Assembly (NCBI RefSeq): GCF_000826125.2
Contig: NZ_LN651372.1
Location: 489,547-553,546, forward strand
DNA: 64,000 bases
Source: Bhargavaea cecembensis
GTDB lineage: Bacteria > Bacillota > Bacilli > Bacillales_A > Planococcaceae
Reading direction: 5' to 3'
Shown here: positions 42,134 through 52,215 of the stretch, piece by piece
How the letters are laid out: each line of letters opens with the position of its first letter
Position numbering within the stretch: position 1 is the stretch's first letter
Program-made: the position numbers and the translations under genes
The notes under the pieces: model-generated
What the model was told of the DNA's origin: nothing
The model's input: the letters and a program-made list of their open reading frames with translations, nothing else
Databases searched by the model: none

Positions 42134-42566
42134 CATAGGGCACCGATTTAAAGTATGGAGGCCGGAATTACAATATGGAGCTCCGATTTAAAATATAGAA
42201 CCTAGAATTACAATATGGACCTCTGATTTAAAATATGGAAGCCGGATTTACAATATGGAACACCGATTTAAAATATAGAACCTAAAATTACAATATGGAA
42301 CTCCGATTTAAAGTATGGAACCTAGAATTGCAATATGGAGCTCCGATTTAAAATATGGAACCTAGAATTACAATATGGAGCTCCGATTTAAAATATAGAA
42401 CTTAGAATTGCAATATGGAGCTCCGATTTAAAGTATGGAACCTAAAATTACAATATGGAGCTCCGATTTAAAATATGGAACTTAGAATTACAATATGGAG
42501 CTCCGATTTAAAATATGGAGCTTAAAATTCCAACATGGAGCTTCAATTTGAAATATGGAACTGCCC
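42134..42566. repeat. 20-bp tandem array, two alternating unit types (about 21 units)
   Basis: TATGGA or TATAGA recurs every 20 bp from 42154 to 42554 without a single phase slip. Two unit types mostly alternate, giving a 40-bp higher period: type A TATGGAGCTCCGATTTAAAA, which contains the palindrome GGAGCTCC, and type B TATGGAACCTAGAATTACAA. Units differ at only a few positions. It fills the gap between two facing terminators (ECF gene and mqo), is strikingly AT-rich for this genome, and contains no gene. Confidence 0.95.
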
Positions 42567-42616
42567 TTGGCTGCTTGCATCGCAGAATCCGCCCACTAAA
42601 TCACCCTCAATCACTA

Positions 42617-42657
42617 AAAAAAGGAGAAAGGCCCCCAAAACGGGCCTTTCTCCTTTT
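42617..42657. terminator. Terminator at the 3' end of mqo
   Basis: AAAAAGGAGAAAGGCCC pairs perfectly with GGGCCTTTCTCCTTTT; symmetrical, so active on both strands. Confidence 0.92.
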
Positions 42658-42665
42658 ACTTTTAA

Positions 42666-44174
42666 TTAATTATGCACGGCTTCGTCGTTTTTCTTGTTGA
42701 GTTCAAGCGACTCGGAGGTGGCGGCGAAGATTTCGCGGAAGAGGTCCGGGTTGTCGGCGAGCGAAATGCCGTAGGACGGAACCATTTCCTTGATCTTCGG
42801 CTCCCACTCTTCCATGCGTTCAGGGAAGCACTTGTTGAAGATTTCGAGCATGACGTGAACGGCCGTGGAGGCACCCGGCGATGCGCCGAGGAGGGCCGCG
42901 ACCGATCCGTTGGCGCCGGTGACGATTTCCGTGCCGAATTGGAGCGTGCCCTTGCCACCGGCTTCGGTGTCCTTAATGACCTGGACGCGCTGGCCTGCAA
43001 CGACGACGCTCCAGTCTTCGAGCTTCGCGGTCGGGATGAATTCGCGCATCTCTTCAACGCGTTTTTCATTCGACAGCATGAGCTGTTCGACCAGGTACTT
43101 CGTGAGCTTCATTTCCTTCGCGCCCGCCGCGAGCATCGTGAAGACGTTGTTCGGCTTCACGGACGTGATGAGGTCCATGTAGGAGCCCGTCTTCAGGAAC
43201 TTCGGCGAGAAGCCCGCAAACGGACCGAACAGGAGCGATTTCTTGCCGTCGATAAAGCGGGTGTCGAGGTGAGGCACCGACATCGGCGGAGCGCCGACCT
43301 TCGCCTTGCCGTATACTTTGGCGTTATGCTCCTCGATCACATTCGGATCGTTGCAGACGAGGAACAGGCCGCTGACCGGGAATCCGCCGATATGCTTCGA
43401 CTCCGGAATGCCGGTCTTCTGGAGCAGGTGGAGACTTCCGCCGCCGGCTCCGATGAACACGAACTTCGCCGTATGTGTTTCGAGCCTGTTGCCGTCGAGG
43501 TCCCGGACCTTCACTTCCCAGGAACCTTCAGGCGTCTGCTTCAGGTCATCGACGGAGTGGCGGTAGTTCAGCTCCACTCCCTCGTTTTCCAAGTGGTCAA
43601 ACAGAATCCTCGTAAGAGCGCCGAAGTTGACGTCCGTTCCGGAATCAATCTTCGTTGCCGCAATCGGCTCGTCCGGATTCCGGCCTTCCATCATGAGGGG
43701 AATCCATTGCTTGAGCTGCTCCGGATCTTCGGAGAACTCCATGCCTTCAAAGAGCGGATGATCTTTCAGGACCTCATGGCGCTTCTTCAGGAAGTTGATA
43801 TCATCCCGGCCCTCGACAAAGCTCATGTGGGGGAGGGGCATGATGAACTCATGCGGGTTCTGGATCAGGTTCCGGTCGACCAAGTACGACCAGAACTGGC
43901 GGGACAGCTGGAACTGCTCGTTGACCTTGACGGCCTTTGTGATGTCGAGCGTGCCGTCCGCCTTTTCAGGTGTATAGTTCAGTTCGCACAGGGCGGAGTG
44001 GCCCGTGCCCGCGTTGTTCCATTCATTCGAGCTTTCTACGCCCGGCTCCGCCAGCTTCTCGAACACTTTGATTTCCCATTCGGGTGCCAGTTCCTTCAGC
44101 ATCGAACCCAGCGTGGCACTCATGATTCCTGCACCGATTAAGATCACATCTGTCTTCTTGTTTATGCTGCTCAT
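42666..44174 (-). CDS. mqo: Malate:quinone oxidoreductase
   Basis: A 502-residue peripheral membrane FAD enzyme that oxidises malate and passes electrons to menaquinone. It has the FAD motif [18 protein letters not shown] at residue 9, the Mqo signature [20 protein letters not shown] and [20 protein letters not shown], and the C-terminal [18 protein letters not shown]. Length and start are normal. It converges on the ECF S component gene across the 20-bp array. Confidence 0.96.
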   Translation of the reverse strand: MSSINKKTDVILIGAGIMSATLGSMLKELAPEWEIKVFEKLAEPGVESSNEWNNAGTGHSALCELNYTPEKADGTLDITKAVKVNEQFQLSRQFWSYLVDRNLIQNPHEFIMPLPHMSFVEGRDDINFLKKRHEVLKDHPLFEGMEFSEDPEQLKQWIPLMMEGRNPDEPIAATKIDSGTDVNFGALTRILFDHLENEGVELNYRHSVDDLKQTPEGSWEVKVRDLDGNRLETHTAKFVFIGAGGGSLHLLQKTGIPESKHIGGFPVSGLFLVCNDPNVIEEHNAKVYGKAKVGAPPMSVPHLDTRFIDGKKSLLFGPFAGFSPKFLKTGSYMDLITSVKPNNVFTMLAAGAKEMKLTKYLVEQLMLSNEKRVEEMREFIPTAKLEDWSVVVAGQRVQVIKDTEAGGKGTLQFGTEIVTGANGSVAALLGASPGASTAVHVMLEIFNKCFPERMEEWEPKIKEMVPSYGISLADNPDLFREIFAATSESLELNKKNDEAVHN

Positions 44175-44455
44175 GACAACCTTCCTTATCCCTTATATTT
44201 GCAAAAGAGTGTATCCAACTGTTTCGGTGCCAGAACTTGAGACACCACCGAAAAAACATTCCATCCTATATTATAACAAGCCGGTGCCGAGAATGATTGA
44301 TTTTTGTCTGAAATAGCGATATTAGAATTATATCCTGTTTTCAGCAGGCAAAAAAGCGAGAAGTCTTTCCTGCTGTTCCCATTATAGAGCCTGGTAAACA
44401 GCCTGTCCTGTCATCAAACAGAACCGGCAATCTTGACAGGAACGGGTCCAGAATA
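44175..44455. other. Intergenic region upstream of mqo, no gene seen
   Basis: On the minus strand TTGTTATAAT gives an extended -10 (44270-44278), about 96 bases before the mqo start, with no clear -35. Two further TATAAT-like hexamers occur at 44330-44400 without good partners. No cre site or RNA structure could be identified with confidence. Confidence 0.5.
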
Positions 44456-44498
44456 GAAAAAGCAATGCCGCCGGAGAATTCCGGACCCGGCATTGCTC
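44456..44498 (-). terminator. Terminator after rlmH
   Basis: On the minus strand AGCAATGCCG...CGGCATTGCT with an inner TCCGG/CCGGA stem is followed by TTTTTC. Confidence 0.88.
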
Positions 44499-44514
44499 GG
44501 CATTGGATTTATCG

Positions 44515-44994
44515 TCACTTATGATACGGCTCATGCTTCAGGATTTTGAACGCCCGGTACACCTGCTCGAGCAGGATCAGCTTCATGAGCTGATGGGGGA
44601 AGGTCATGCGTGAAAAGCTCAGCTGCTCATCGGCACGGCGCAATACATCCTCTTGAAGGCCGAGCGAGCCGCCGATCACAAAGACGATTTTGCTTTTCCC
44701 GTAGGTCATGAGAGACTCCAGCCGATCAGCCAGCTCTTCGGAGGATTTCTGCTTCCCGTTGATCGTCAGTGCGATCACATGGGCATCCGGCGGGAGTTTC
44801 GACAAAATCCGTTCCGCTTCCTTCTTCTTCACCATTTCCATCTCGGCCCCGCTCAGCTGCTCGGGCGCTTTTTCGTCCGCTACTTCCACCAAATCGATTT
44901 TAGTATACGGCCGCAACCGTTTTTCGTACTCCTCGATGCCTGATTTCAGATATTTTTCCTTGAGCTTTCCGACTGTCACAATTGTAATACTCAC
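44515..44994 (-). CDS. rlmH: 23S rRNA pseudouridine-1915 N3-methyltransferase RlmH
   Basis: A 159-residue SPOUT methyltransferase that modifies pseudouridine 1915 of 23S rRNA in assembled ribosomes. Diagnostic segments are [21 protein letters not shown] at the start (read from residue 3), [20 protein letters not shown] (SAM knot) and the C-terminal [20 protein letters not shown] with [15 protein letters not shown]. The start is GTG at 44992-44994 with AGGTGG upstream. It lies at the end of the wal-htrA neighbourhood as in Bacillus (yydA). Confidence 0.97.
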   Translation of the reverse strand: MSITIVTVGKLKEKYLKSGIEEYEKRLRPYTKIDLVEVADEKAPEQLSGAEMEMVKKKEAERILSKLPPDAHVIALTINGKQKSSEELADRLESLMTYGKSKIVFVIGGSLGLQEDVLRRADEQLSFSRMTFPHQLMKLILLEQVYRAFKILKHEPYHK

Positions 44995-45074
44995 AGCTTG
45001 TCCACCTTCATGTTTAAGGTTATTCACAGCATTTATGCACATATCCACAGGAGTAAACAACATATGGTGTCCGA

Positions 45075-45248
45075 CTATGCGTTCGCCACAACATATATAG
45101 CGGGCTGTGAACAATACTCGCAAGGTGTGGATAACTCTTCTCCTCCGGGGATTTCCTCCATCACCGGAAAGCTCTCCGTCCGGGCGGTGACTTCGTCCAA
45201 AGCCCGGTATATATGGGTTTCACAGCTGTTGACCTTCAAGGTTTCCAT
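45075..45248 (-). CDS. yyzF: CxxH/CxxC small protein YyzF
   Basis: A 57-residue protein with an N-terminal CxxH ([13 protein letters not shown]) and a C-terminal CxxC ([16 protein letters not shown]), likely a zinc-binding pair. It matches the small family named after these motifs that lies between htrA and rlmH in Bacillales; function unknown. The ATG at 45246-45248 follows AGGAGG. It carries DnaA-box-like sequences within and on both sides. Confidence 0.9.
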   Translation of the reverse strand: METLKVNSCETHIYRALDEVTARTESFPVMEEIPGGEELSTPCEYCSQPAIYVVANA

Positions 45249-45334
45249 CTTGTCATGCCTCCTTTTTCGATATAAAGTTATGAACATTCACACTGACTTA
45301 TCCACAATGTGCATATTGCAACGATCAAACTGAA

Positions 45335-45375
45335 AAGAATGGGCAGCCGGTCGACTTATCCCCCGGTCTGCCCTT
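45335..45375 (-). terminator. Terminator after htrA
   Basis: On the minus strand GGGCAGACCGG pairs with CCGGCTGCCC (bulge) and is followed by ATTCTTTTC. Confidence 0.75.
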
Positions 45376-45433
45376 TGTGGATATTAATATTTGTAACATT
45401 CGATGAAAAGTTCAGTCTATTAGTTGCAGAATG

Positions 45434-46609
45434 CTACAATGTCAGTTCGACTTCCTCATGTTTGCCGTTCCGGTAGAGCCCGACCTTCATCTTGTCGCCC
45501 GGCTTCTTTTCATTATACAAGTGTTTGCGGAGTTCGATCATATCCGCCACATTTTTTCCGTCCAGCTCCGTAATGACATCGAAGCGCTGCAGGCCGGCCT
45601 TGGCTGCAGGCGATCCCTGCGAGATCTCATCCACAACGACTCCTGCGGTCACGTCTTCGGGCAGTTTCAATGTTTCCCTCTGATGAACGGCCGGAACATC
45701 GATCAAGTCGATCAGCGTGACCCCCATCTGTGCCCGGCGGACTTCCCCGTGCTCTTCCAGATCTTTGATGATCGGCTCCGCCGAGTTGATCGGGATGGCC
45801 AGACCGATCCCTTCCACCGTCTCTTCCGATATTTTCATCGAGTTGATGCCGACAAGCTGGCCGGCGAGGTTGACGAGCGCACCGCCGGAGTTGCCCGGAT
45901 TGATCGCCGCATCGGTCTGGAGGACCTCGGCGTTCCAGTCCACCCGGTTATCGCCGTTCAGGTCAATCGGAATCGAGCGGTTCGTTCCGGAAATGACGCC
46001 CACTGTGACCGAGCCCGAGAATCCGAGGCCGAGCGGATTGCCGATTGCAATCACGGTCTCCCCGCGCTTCAGGGCGTCGGAATCGCCGAATTCGATGACG
46101 TCCTTCACATCCGCATCATCCATCTCAACGACGGCGAGGTCTGTCCAGATGTCTGTGCCGAGCAGTTTCCCCTCGGCCTTTGTCCCGTCGTCCAGCGTGA
46201 TTTCAAGCTGGGTCGCTTTTTCGACGACGTGATTGTTCGTCACGAGATAGGCCTTGCCGTCCTTCTTCTTGTAGATGACCCCGGAACCCACTCCGACCGG
46301 CACCGGCTCCGTCGCATTGTTCGTCCAGTAATCACCGGACGTCTGGAGGTTCGTCACCCCGACGACCGCAGATGATGTCTCTTCCACCGCTTCGGTGATT
46401 CCGGTGTTGATATCCATCGAGACGGACTTTGTTTTCTTGCCGGAGGCCGCGGTTTCGGTGGCCTCGGCCTGCTTGCCGTCCGCCTCTTCGTTGCTATCCG
46501 GCCCATCGGCCGTGCTGTCCGGCATAAGGCAGCCCTGCAGCAGCATGGCCGTCAGGACGGCGCCCGCCGCTCCTGTCATCCGCCGCACATTTCCATTCGG
46601 TTTCTGCAT
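45434..46609 (-). CDS. htrA: HtrA-type serine protease with PDZ domain, lipobox-like N terminus
   Basis: A 391-residue envelope quality-control protease. The catalytic triad is His127 (TNNHVV), Asp157 (WTDLAVVEM) and Ser241 (GNSGGALVN), followed by one PDZ domain (about 295-385). Where Bacillus HtrA has a plain membrane anchor, this N terminus reads AVLTAMLLQGCLMPDS, a credible lipobox with Cys27. The ATG at 46607-46609 follows AAGGAAGG; longer frames upstream have no site. It lies downstream of walJ but after a terminator, so it is probably transcribed on its own. Confidence 0.93.
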   Translation of the reverse strand: MQKPNGNVRRMTGAAGAVLTAMLLQGCLMPDSTADGPDSNEEADGKQAEATETAASGKKTKSVSMDINTGITEAVEETSSAVVGVTNLQTSGDYWTNNATEPVPVGVGSGVIYKKKDGKAYLVTNNHVVEKATQLEITLDDGTKAEGKLLGTDIWTDLAVVEMDDADVKDVIEFGDSDALKRGETVIAIGNPLGLGFSGSVTVGVISGTNRSIPIDLNGDNRVDWNAEVLQTDAAINPGNSGGALVNLAGQLVGINSMKISEETVEGIGLAIPINSAEPIIKDLEEHGEVRRAQMGVTLIDLIDVPAVHQRETLKLPEDVTAGVVVDEISQGSPAAKAGLQRFDVITELDGKNVADMIELRKHLYNEKKPGDKMKVGLYRNGKHEEVELTL

Positions 46610-46722
46610 CGCAATCCTTCCTTCCATTGGTCTGACTGCCATTAGATTACCCGAATCGGCCGGTTCGAACACAACGGACCGGGAGCAAAACAGGCCGGGC
46701 GCCGGAAAAGGAAGCGCAGTAC

Positions 46723-46757
46723 CGAAAAAAAGCCCGCCCCCGCGAAAGGGACAGGCC
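46723..46757 (-). terminator. Terminator after walJ
   Basis: On the minus strand GCCTGTCCC pairs with GGGGGCGGGC (two G-U pairs) and is followed by TTTTTTTCGG. It separates the wal operon from htrA. Confidence 0.83.
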
Positions 46758-46763
46758 TCATTC

Positions 46764-47552
46764 TCAGACCGGGACGAGCTCGGTCGGCTGTTCGGCATCC
46801 GTATCAAACAGATTGACGAATTCCCCGACCCGGATTCCGCATGTCTCTAATGTCTGGGCGACGCTCAGCCTCGCCAGGTCCTTCATATTGTTGTCTTTCG
46901 AAAGGTGGGAAAGATAGATGCTCGTCTCTTTCTGCCCCACGACCTCGCTCATCGCGACCGCCGCGTCCTCGTTGGACACGTGGCCGACATCGCTCAGGAT
47001 CCTGCGCTTGATGTTCCATGGATACCGGCCCATCTGAAGCATGCTGACGTCATGGTTGCTTTCGAATACGTAGGCATCCGCTCCGCTGATCCAGCCCTTC
47101 ATGCGGTCACTGACGTAGCCGGTGTCCGTGATGAGGACGAGCTTGCGGCCGCCTTCGTGGAAAATATAGAACATCGGGTCCGCCGCATCATGGGAGACGG
47201 CAAACGACTGGATATCGAAGCTGCCGATCGTCTTCACCGTCTCCATGTCGAAGATGAATTTCTGGTCCGTCGGAATCTCACCGACGAGGCCGTCCATCGC
47301 CTTCCACGTCTTTTCATTGGCATAGACCGGCACGCCGTACTTCCGTGCCGCCACGCCAAGTCCCCGAATATGGTCGCTATGTTCATGGGTGACGAAAATG
47401 CCGTCAATCTTCTTCATATCGCGTCCGGCCTGGCCGAGAAGCTTTTCGAGCTTCCGGTTGCTCAGGCCCGCGTCGACGAGAAAGGCATGTTCGTCGTTCT
47501 CGATGTAAATGGAATTGCCCGTGCTGCCACTGGCCAATACACTGAAACGCAT
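46764..47552 (-). CDS. walJ: Metallo-beta-lactamase-fold protein WalJ (YycJ)
   Basis: A 262-residue metal hydrolase with the MBL signature [14 protein letters not shown] near residue 55 and an early [20 protein letters not shown]. WalJ is encoded in the wal operon of Firmicutes and has been linked to cell-wall metabolism, cell division and DNA processing. It ends at a terminator. It follows walI by about 14 bp. Confidence 0.95.
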   Translation of the reverse strand: MRFSVLASGSTGNSIYIENDEHAFLVDAGLSNRKLEKLLGQAGRDMKKIDGIFVTHEHSDHIRGLGVAARKYGVPVYANEKTWKAMDGLVGEIPTDQKFIFDMETVKTIGSFDIQSFAVSHDAADPMFYIFHEGGRKLVLITDTGYVSDRMKGWISGADAYVFESNHDVSMLQMGRYPWNIKRRILSDVGHVSNEDAAVAMSEVVGQKETSIYLSHLSKDNNMKDLARLSVAQTLETCGIRVGEFVNLFDTDAEQPTELVPV

Positions 47553-47566
47553 GTCCGGCCTGCCTC

Positions 47567-48379
47567 CTAACCGTCTTCCCCGCTGATCTGCTCAGGAAGC
47601 TTATCCAGGATCTTACCGTCGACTGCGTTGACAAAGTAGTCTTCGGTAGCCCCGTCATTCAATTTTACATGAATATGCCAGGTCGGGGCAAACACTTGCG
47701 TCTGGGTGAGCATCACAAGCGGAGAATAGCCCATCTCGACCTTCGTAATCTCGGAATCCGTTTTCAGCATCCCTTTGGAATAAAGGGCATTGATCGCCTG
47801 GATCGGCGGGAACAGGTCCTTCTCCTCGTTGGACGGGACGAGCTCGTCCATCATCTTCTGGACATAATCCGTCACTTCCAGATCCTCGTTCCAGTTCACG
47901 ACGAGCGTCGAATTGGCATTGAAGTAGATCGGGTAGGGCCCGATCTGCTGAAAGAAAACGGCTTCCCTTTTTTTCTCGTTGGATTTCCAGAGCGTATAAG
48001 ACGTCCCGCCCTTCACATGCTTCCCGAGGAATTCCGAGAAATCGAGGGAGTCGCCTTCACCTTTGATACTCACCGGTTTCTTGAGTTCGGCTTCCACGAC
48101 GCTGCCGTCCTCCAGGAGCCGGATTTCCTGGTCGTTCAGATCCTTCTGGAGCTCTGGGCCGAATATCCGGCCCTCTCCGGAAACGTAGGAGGCATTGGCA
48201 ATCTCGGGAAGCTTCTGGTAGGTGATGCCGTCGTTCTTCAGACGATCTTCGATCTTCGTCTCGCCGAGCACTTCCAGCCGCTGGAGCTCCGTGAAGCGGT
48301 TTACGTAGAGTGAATAGAGGAAGACGTTCAGGACGGCGAACACGATGATGAAAATCGTCTTCGTCTTACTCCAGTCCAT
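47567..48379 (-). CDS. walI: WalI (YycI), membrane regulator of WalK
   Basis: A 270-residue protein with one N-terminal membrane helix ([19 protein letters not shown]) and a large extracytoplasmic domain of the YycI/YycH fold. Together with WalH it binds WalK in the membrane and tunes its activity. I chose the ATG at 48377-48379, eight bases after GGGGGG. It overlaps the walH end by 14 bases. Confidence 0.93.
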   Translation of the reverse strand: MDWSKTKTIFIIVFAVLNVFLYSLYVNRFTELQRLEVLGETKIEDRLKNDGITYQKLPEIANASYVSGEGRIFGPELQKDLNDQEIRLLEDGSVVEAELKKPVSIKGEGDSLDFSEFLGKHVKGGTSYTLWKSNEKKREAVFFQQIGPYPIYFNANSTLVVNWNEDLEVTDYVQKMMDELVPSNEEKDLFPPIQAINALYSKGMLKTDSEITKVEMGYSPLVMLTQTQVFAPTWHIHVKLNDGATEDYFVNAVDGKILDKLPEQISGEDG

Positions 48380-49691
48380 TCGCCGCACCCCCCTCTTCCG
48401 GCTTCACTTGCTTCCACGTGCCATTCTCCTTGTAATACCAGGCGGGCTCGAGCAGGTACAGGTTCGCCTGCTCGCCCTGCCGCATCGTATAACCCTGCAT
48501 GATTTCGCCGATTTCCGAGAAGTCATCACCTTTTTTGGCGCGGAGCCATTCCGCCGCATCGGTCCCGGCCTCCAGGATGCTCTGACCCTTGCCCGGAAAC
48601 GGTCCGTCCAACGAGTAATACGGGCGCATGTACCGGAAAATCCGCCCGTCCCCCCATACTTGGGTGATGTGTGTCCAGGTTGTATTGCTGAACACCGGAT
48701 AACCGCGCAGCTGGAGACGGAACTCGACCTGTCTTTTGATCGGATCCATTGCGGCGAATACGAAATCATTCGTCCAGCCGCCGTGCTGGTTGATGAAGTC
48801 GAGACTCCCCAGCAGCAACTCAGACGGAATCGACACTTCCTTGTTCTCGGCGTTCGTATGTGGATAGACGTACGAGAGCGTCTTCATGCAAGTGTCGACC
48901 GACATGATGGCGGCGTTGTCCGAATACTCTTCCCTGCATGATCCGCCCTGCTCGCGTTTCACCGTATTTTTGTCCCCGAACAATGCACGCCGGAACTGGG
49001 AGGGGCTCACTTCTTCCATCAGGTAGTTGAGCTCGTCAACCGATGCCGGTTCGTCCGGAAGGTAAAGCGAACGGGCGCCCTGCCGCTTCACTACGGCATA
49101 AGAAGGAAATGTTTCTGCCCGGGTCAAGAATTCATTCAATTTCGCCTGCTCGACGCCACGGGCCATGGCCGTGAACATCCGGCCGCCTTCTCCTCCGGCA
49201 AAATGAACCGCGATGCGCCCCGATGCATCCGGCTTTTCGATGATGATGCGCTCAAATGACGATTCGTTGGACACCGAATCGGTGAACTTGAACAGATTGT
49301 CGATGACGCCGAACGGAATCGGAGCCGGGAAGAACAGGACGAGCCTTCCCGGCTTGCCGACGATTTCGTTCAGGTCGGCGGCCGTCACTTCCGGATCGGA
49401 GAGAGTCAGGTCCTGGAAGGTCCATGTTTTCACATTATCCACGAACTCCCCGAGCACTTTCTGGTCGGTCGTCCCCTTTAGCCCTTCTTCCGAATTGGCC
49501 AAAAGCTTGTACGGCTTGATGATGTCTTCGATTTTTCTCTTGTCCGCAATGGAGACGTCCGCGGTCGGCGCTTTTTCAATCGGCTCGTAGTTGGGCTTGT
49601 ACGTCCAGATCGAGAACGTCAGCGTGACGCTCAGGACGATCAGAAGGATCAGCACGGCCGATTTGACTTGTTCGACGTATTTCAATCCCAC
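48366..49691 (-). CDS. walH: WalH (YycH), membrane regulator of WalK
   Basis: A 441-residue protein with an N-terminal membrane helix (AVLILLIVLSVTLTFSIW) and a long extracytoplasmic domain. It partners WalI in controlling WalK. The start is GTG at 49689-49691, inside the walK 3' end; a TTG two codons later is also possible because of the AGGTGA just before it. Confidence 0.93.
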   Translation of the reverse strand: MGLKYVEQVKSAVLILLIVLSVTLTFSIWTYKPNYEPIEKAPTADVSIADKRKIEDIIKPYKLLANSEEGLKGTTDQKVLGEFVDNVKTWTFQDLTLSDPEVTAADLNEIVGKPGRLVLFFPAPIPFGVIDNLFKFTDSVSNESSFERIIIEKPDASGRIAVHFAGGEGGRMFTAMARGVEQAKLNEFLTRAETFPSYAVVKRQGARSLYLPDEPASVDELNYLMEEVSPSQFRRALFGDKNTVKREQGGSCREEYSDNAAIMSVDTCMKTLSYVYPHTNAENKEVSIPSELLLGSLDFINQHGGWTNDFVFAAMDPIKRQVEFRLQLRGYPVFSNTTWTHITQVWGDGRIFRYMRPYYSLDGPFPGKGQSILEAGTDAAEWLRAKKGDDFSEIGEIMQGYTMRQGEQANLYLLEPAWYYKENGTWKQVKPEEGGAANGLE

Positions 49692-51502
49692 TCACCTGCC
49701 TCTTCCAGCTCGAACGGCAGGGTGAAGAAGACCGTCGTCCCTCTGCCTTCCTCGCTCTCGGCCCATATATCCCCGCCGTGCGCATTGATCATTTCCTTGG
49801 CGATGGCAAGTCCCAGGCCCGTGCCGCCCATCGCGCGGGAGCGGGCCTTGTCGGCGCGGTAGAACCGCTCGAAGATCCGCTTGACGTTCGCTTCCGGGAT
49901 GCCCATCCCGTCATCGGAGACGGACACCTTCAGACGTTCTTCTTCCACGAGGACGGAAAACTGGACATTCCCGCCGTCCGGTGAGTATTTCAGGGCATTC
50001 GAAATGATGTTGTCGATGACCTGCGTCATTTTATCCATGTCGATTTCCGTGTAAAGCGGCCCCGGCGGAATCAGCCGGATGAACTGGACATCCTTCGACT
50101 TCATCAGTTCGAACCGGTCGATGATCCGGTGGAAGAACTTCACGAAGTCGACGATATCGATATTGAGTTCATATTCGCGGCTGTCCATGCGGGACAACTG
50201 CAGAAGGTCGGAAACGAGCCGGATCATCCGCTCCGTCTCGGTCTGTGTCACATGCAGGAAGGAAGGGGCGATCTCCTCATCCTTCCACGCTCCGTCCGCA
50301 AGCGCCTCGAGATAGCTTCTCATCGACGTGAGCGGGGTCCGGAGTTCATGGGAGACGTTGGAGACGAACTCCCGCCGCTCGATCTCGATTTTCTCCTGCT
50401 CGGTGATGTCGTGAAGCACGACGATCAGGCCGTTCACAAATCCGGTCTCTTTCTGGATGACCGAGAAGTTCGCCCGGAGGATGTACGGCTGATCGTCTGT
50501 GCTGAAGTCTATCGTCACCGGCTCTTTCTGATCGACCAGATCCTCGAATGTATACTCTTGTTCCAGGCCGAGCACAGCGGGGGCCGGCCGGTTCAGCACA
50601 TGCTCCCTCGGAACGCCGAGCATGCCGAGCGCCGTATCATTGATCAGGATGATGCGGCCTTTCCGGTCGGTCGAAATCACTCCGTCCGTCATGTTCGAAA
50701 GGACGGACGCCAGTTTGCGGCGCTCGGACTCGGTGGAAGACTGGGCTTCCTGGAGACCCGTCGTCAGGTGGTTGAACGCCTTCGCCAGTTCCCCGATCTC
50801 ATCCTGACCGTACACCCTGACCTTCCGGGCGAAGTTCCCTTTCGCCATGGCTGTCGCCTGCTTCGTCATGTCGGCGATCGGCCGGGTGATCGTCTGGGCG
50901 ATCAGGATCCCGAGGACGATCGTGATGCCGAGGGAGAATGCCGTCCCGCCGGCCAGAATCTGGTTGATCTCATTGATCTGGCCGAATACCTTTTCGATGT
51001 TTGATTGAATGTAAAGGGAGGCGATCACTTCGCCGTCTGCAATGATCGGCTCCGCGAGCACCCATACGCGCTTGTTCGTCTTGTCGAGCACCGTGTTCTC
51101 GAATTCAGATTCTGCATTGATCGAGTTCCGGATCAGGTCAACGTTCGTCCGCTGCCCGACGAGCGTCTGGTTATCAAGCTCTGAAGTGGCGAGGATCCGG
51201 TATTTCGAGTCGATGACCCGCACTTCATTGATGTCATCGGAAGAAAAGCCCGACAGCACCGTCCGCAGGCTTTGTTCAAGCGTCGGGTCTTCCTCGGTCC
51301 GCTGTCTCAGCATTTCTTCCCTCACGCTGAATTCAAGCAGGTTCACCCGGTCTATGATGGAATTCTTGAAATTGTCATTGAGCGTCTGCTCCAGTTCCTT
51401 CGCGAAGTAGATGCCGATGATCTGCATGGCGATGAGAATGAGCAGGACGTATATAATGACGAACTTCACATGGATGGACCTGAAAAAACCGACTTTCTGC
51501 AT
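49682..51502 (-). CDS. walK: Essential sensor histidine kinase WalK (YycG)
   Basis: A 606-residue kinase: membrane helix at 12-33, extracytoplasmic PAS-like domain, second helix at about 184-203, HAMP (TRPIADMTKQA), PAS (about 260-370), HisKA with His385 in SNVSHELRTPL and a HATPase with NIISNALKYS, DDGMGI and GTGLGL. It senses cell-wall state, notably Lipid II or hydrolysis products, and phosphorylates WalR. It lies six bases downstream of walR. Confidence 0.97.
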   Translation of the reverse strand: MQKVGFFRSIHVKFVIIYVLLILIAMQIIGIYFAKELEQTLNDNFKNSIIDRVNLLEFSVREEMLRQRTEEDPTLEQSLRTVLSGFSSDDINEVRVIDSKYRILATSELDNQTLVGQRTNVDLIRNSINAESEFENTVLDKTNKRVWVLAEPIIADGEVIASLYIQSNIEKVFGQINEINQILAGGTAFSLGITIVLGILIAQTITRPIADMTKQATAMAKGNFARKVRVYGQDEIGELAKAFNHLTTGLQEAQSSTESERRKLASVLSNMTDGVISTDRKGRIILINDTALGMLGVPREHVLNRPAPAVLGLEQEYTFEDLVDQKEPVTIDFSTDDQPYILRANFSVIQKETGFVNGLIVVLHDITEQEKIEIERREFVSNVSHELRTPLTSMRSYLEALADGAWKDEEIAPSFLHVTQTETERMIRLVSDLLQLSRMDSREYELNIDIVDFVKFFHRIIDRFELMKSKDVQFIRLIPPGPLYTEIDMDKMTQVIDNIISNALKYSPDGGNVQFSVLVEEERLKVSVSDDGMGIPEANVKRIFERFYRADKARSRAMGGTGLGLAIAKEMINAHGGDIWAESEEGRGTTVFFTLPFELEEAGEWD

Positions 51503-51507
51503 CCTGG

Positions 51508-52215
51508 TTACTCCTGTTCAGGATTGCGCAAATAGTACCCCACTCCGCGGCGCGTCACGATCCAGGCCGGATGGCTCGGGTTGTCCTCGATCTTTTCGCG
51601 CAGCCGCCTGATGGTGACGTCGACTGTCCGCACATCTCCGAAATAGTCATAGCCCCAAACGGTCTGGAGCAGGTGTTCACGGGTCATCACCTGGCCGATA
51701 TGCTTCGCCAGGTAATGAAGCAGTTCGAACTCGCGGTGGGTGAGCTCGATCTGGTCCCCCCGCTTGAGGACGAGGTAGGCATCCGGCTGGATCGTCAGGC
51801 TGCCGACGACGATATCGTTCGACGTTTCGCCTTCCTCTTCCGCCGGAGCGGCCTGATGCCGCCGCATGTTCGCCTTCACGCGGGCAATGAGTTCCCGTGT
51901 GCTGAACGGCTTCGTCACATAGTCGTCCGCACCGAGCTCAAGTCCGAGCACCTTGTCGATCTCCGAGTCTTTCGCCGTCAGCATGATGATCGGAAAATCG
52001 TATTTTTTTCTCAGTTCGCGACACACTTCCATGCCGTCCTTTTTCGGCAGCATAATATCAAGAAGAACGAGATCCGGCTGGACTTCTTCCGCCTTCTCGA
52101 TCGCTTCTTCCCCGTCATAGGCCGTGACAACTGTATAGCCTTCTTTTTTAAGATTGAATTGGAGAATGTCCGCAATCGGTTTTTCATCGTCCACTACAAG
52201 AATCGTCTTATTCAT
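51508..52215 (-). CDS. walR: Essential response regulator WalR (YycF)
   Basis: A 235-residue OmpR/PhoB-type regulator: receiver with phospho-Asp53 ([16 protein letters not shown]) and a winged helix ending [20 protein letters not shown]. It controls autolysins and wall-turnover genes in low-GC Gram-positives. It is the first gene of walRKHIJ. About 280 bp separate it from a 21-bp array upstream; its promoter could not be placed with confidence. Confidence 0.97.
   Translation of the reverse strand: MNKTILVVDDEKPIADILQFNLKKEGYTVVTAYDGEEAIEKAEEVQPDLVLLDIMLPKKDGMEVCRELRKKYDFPIIMLTAKDSEIDKVLGLELGADDYVTKPFSTRELIARVKANMRRHQAAPAEEEGETSNDIVVGSLTIQPDAYLVLKRGDQIELTHREFELLHYLAKHIGQVMTREHLLQTVWGYDYFGDVRTVDVTIRRLREKIEDNPSHPAWIVTRRGVGYYLRNPEQE

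Larger units (their letters stand above)
45020..45384. other. Cluster of seven DnaA-box-like 9-mers around yyzF
   Basis: Matches to TTATNCACA in either orientation: TTATTCACA 45020-45028, TTATGCACA 45033-45041, ATATCCACA 45041-45049 (one mismatch), TGTGAACAA 45106-45114 (one mismatch), TGTGGATAA 45126-45134, TTATCCACA 45298-45306 and TGTGGATAT 45376-45384 (one mismatch). Four match the consensus fully. The boxes lie in and around the small gene yyzF and the start of rlmH, far from dnaA. Confidence 0.75.

Noticed and set aside
42134-42566. Possible CRISPR array
   Set aside because: The 20-bp units are contiguous with no unique spacers of constant length, and no cas genes are in the window. 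The same holds for the other four arrays.
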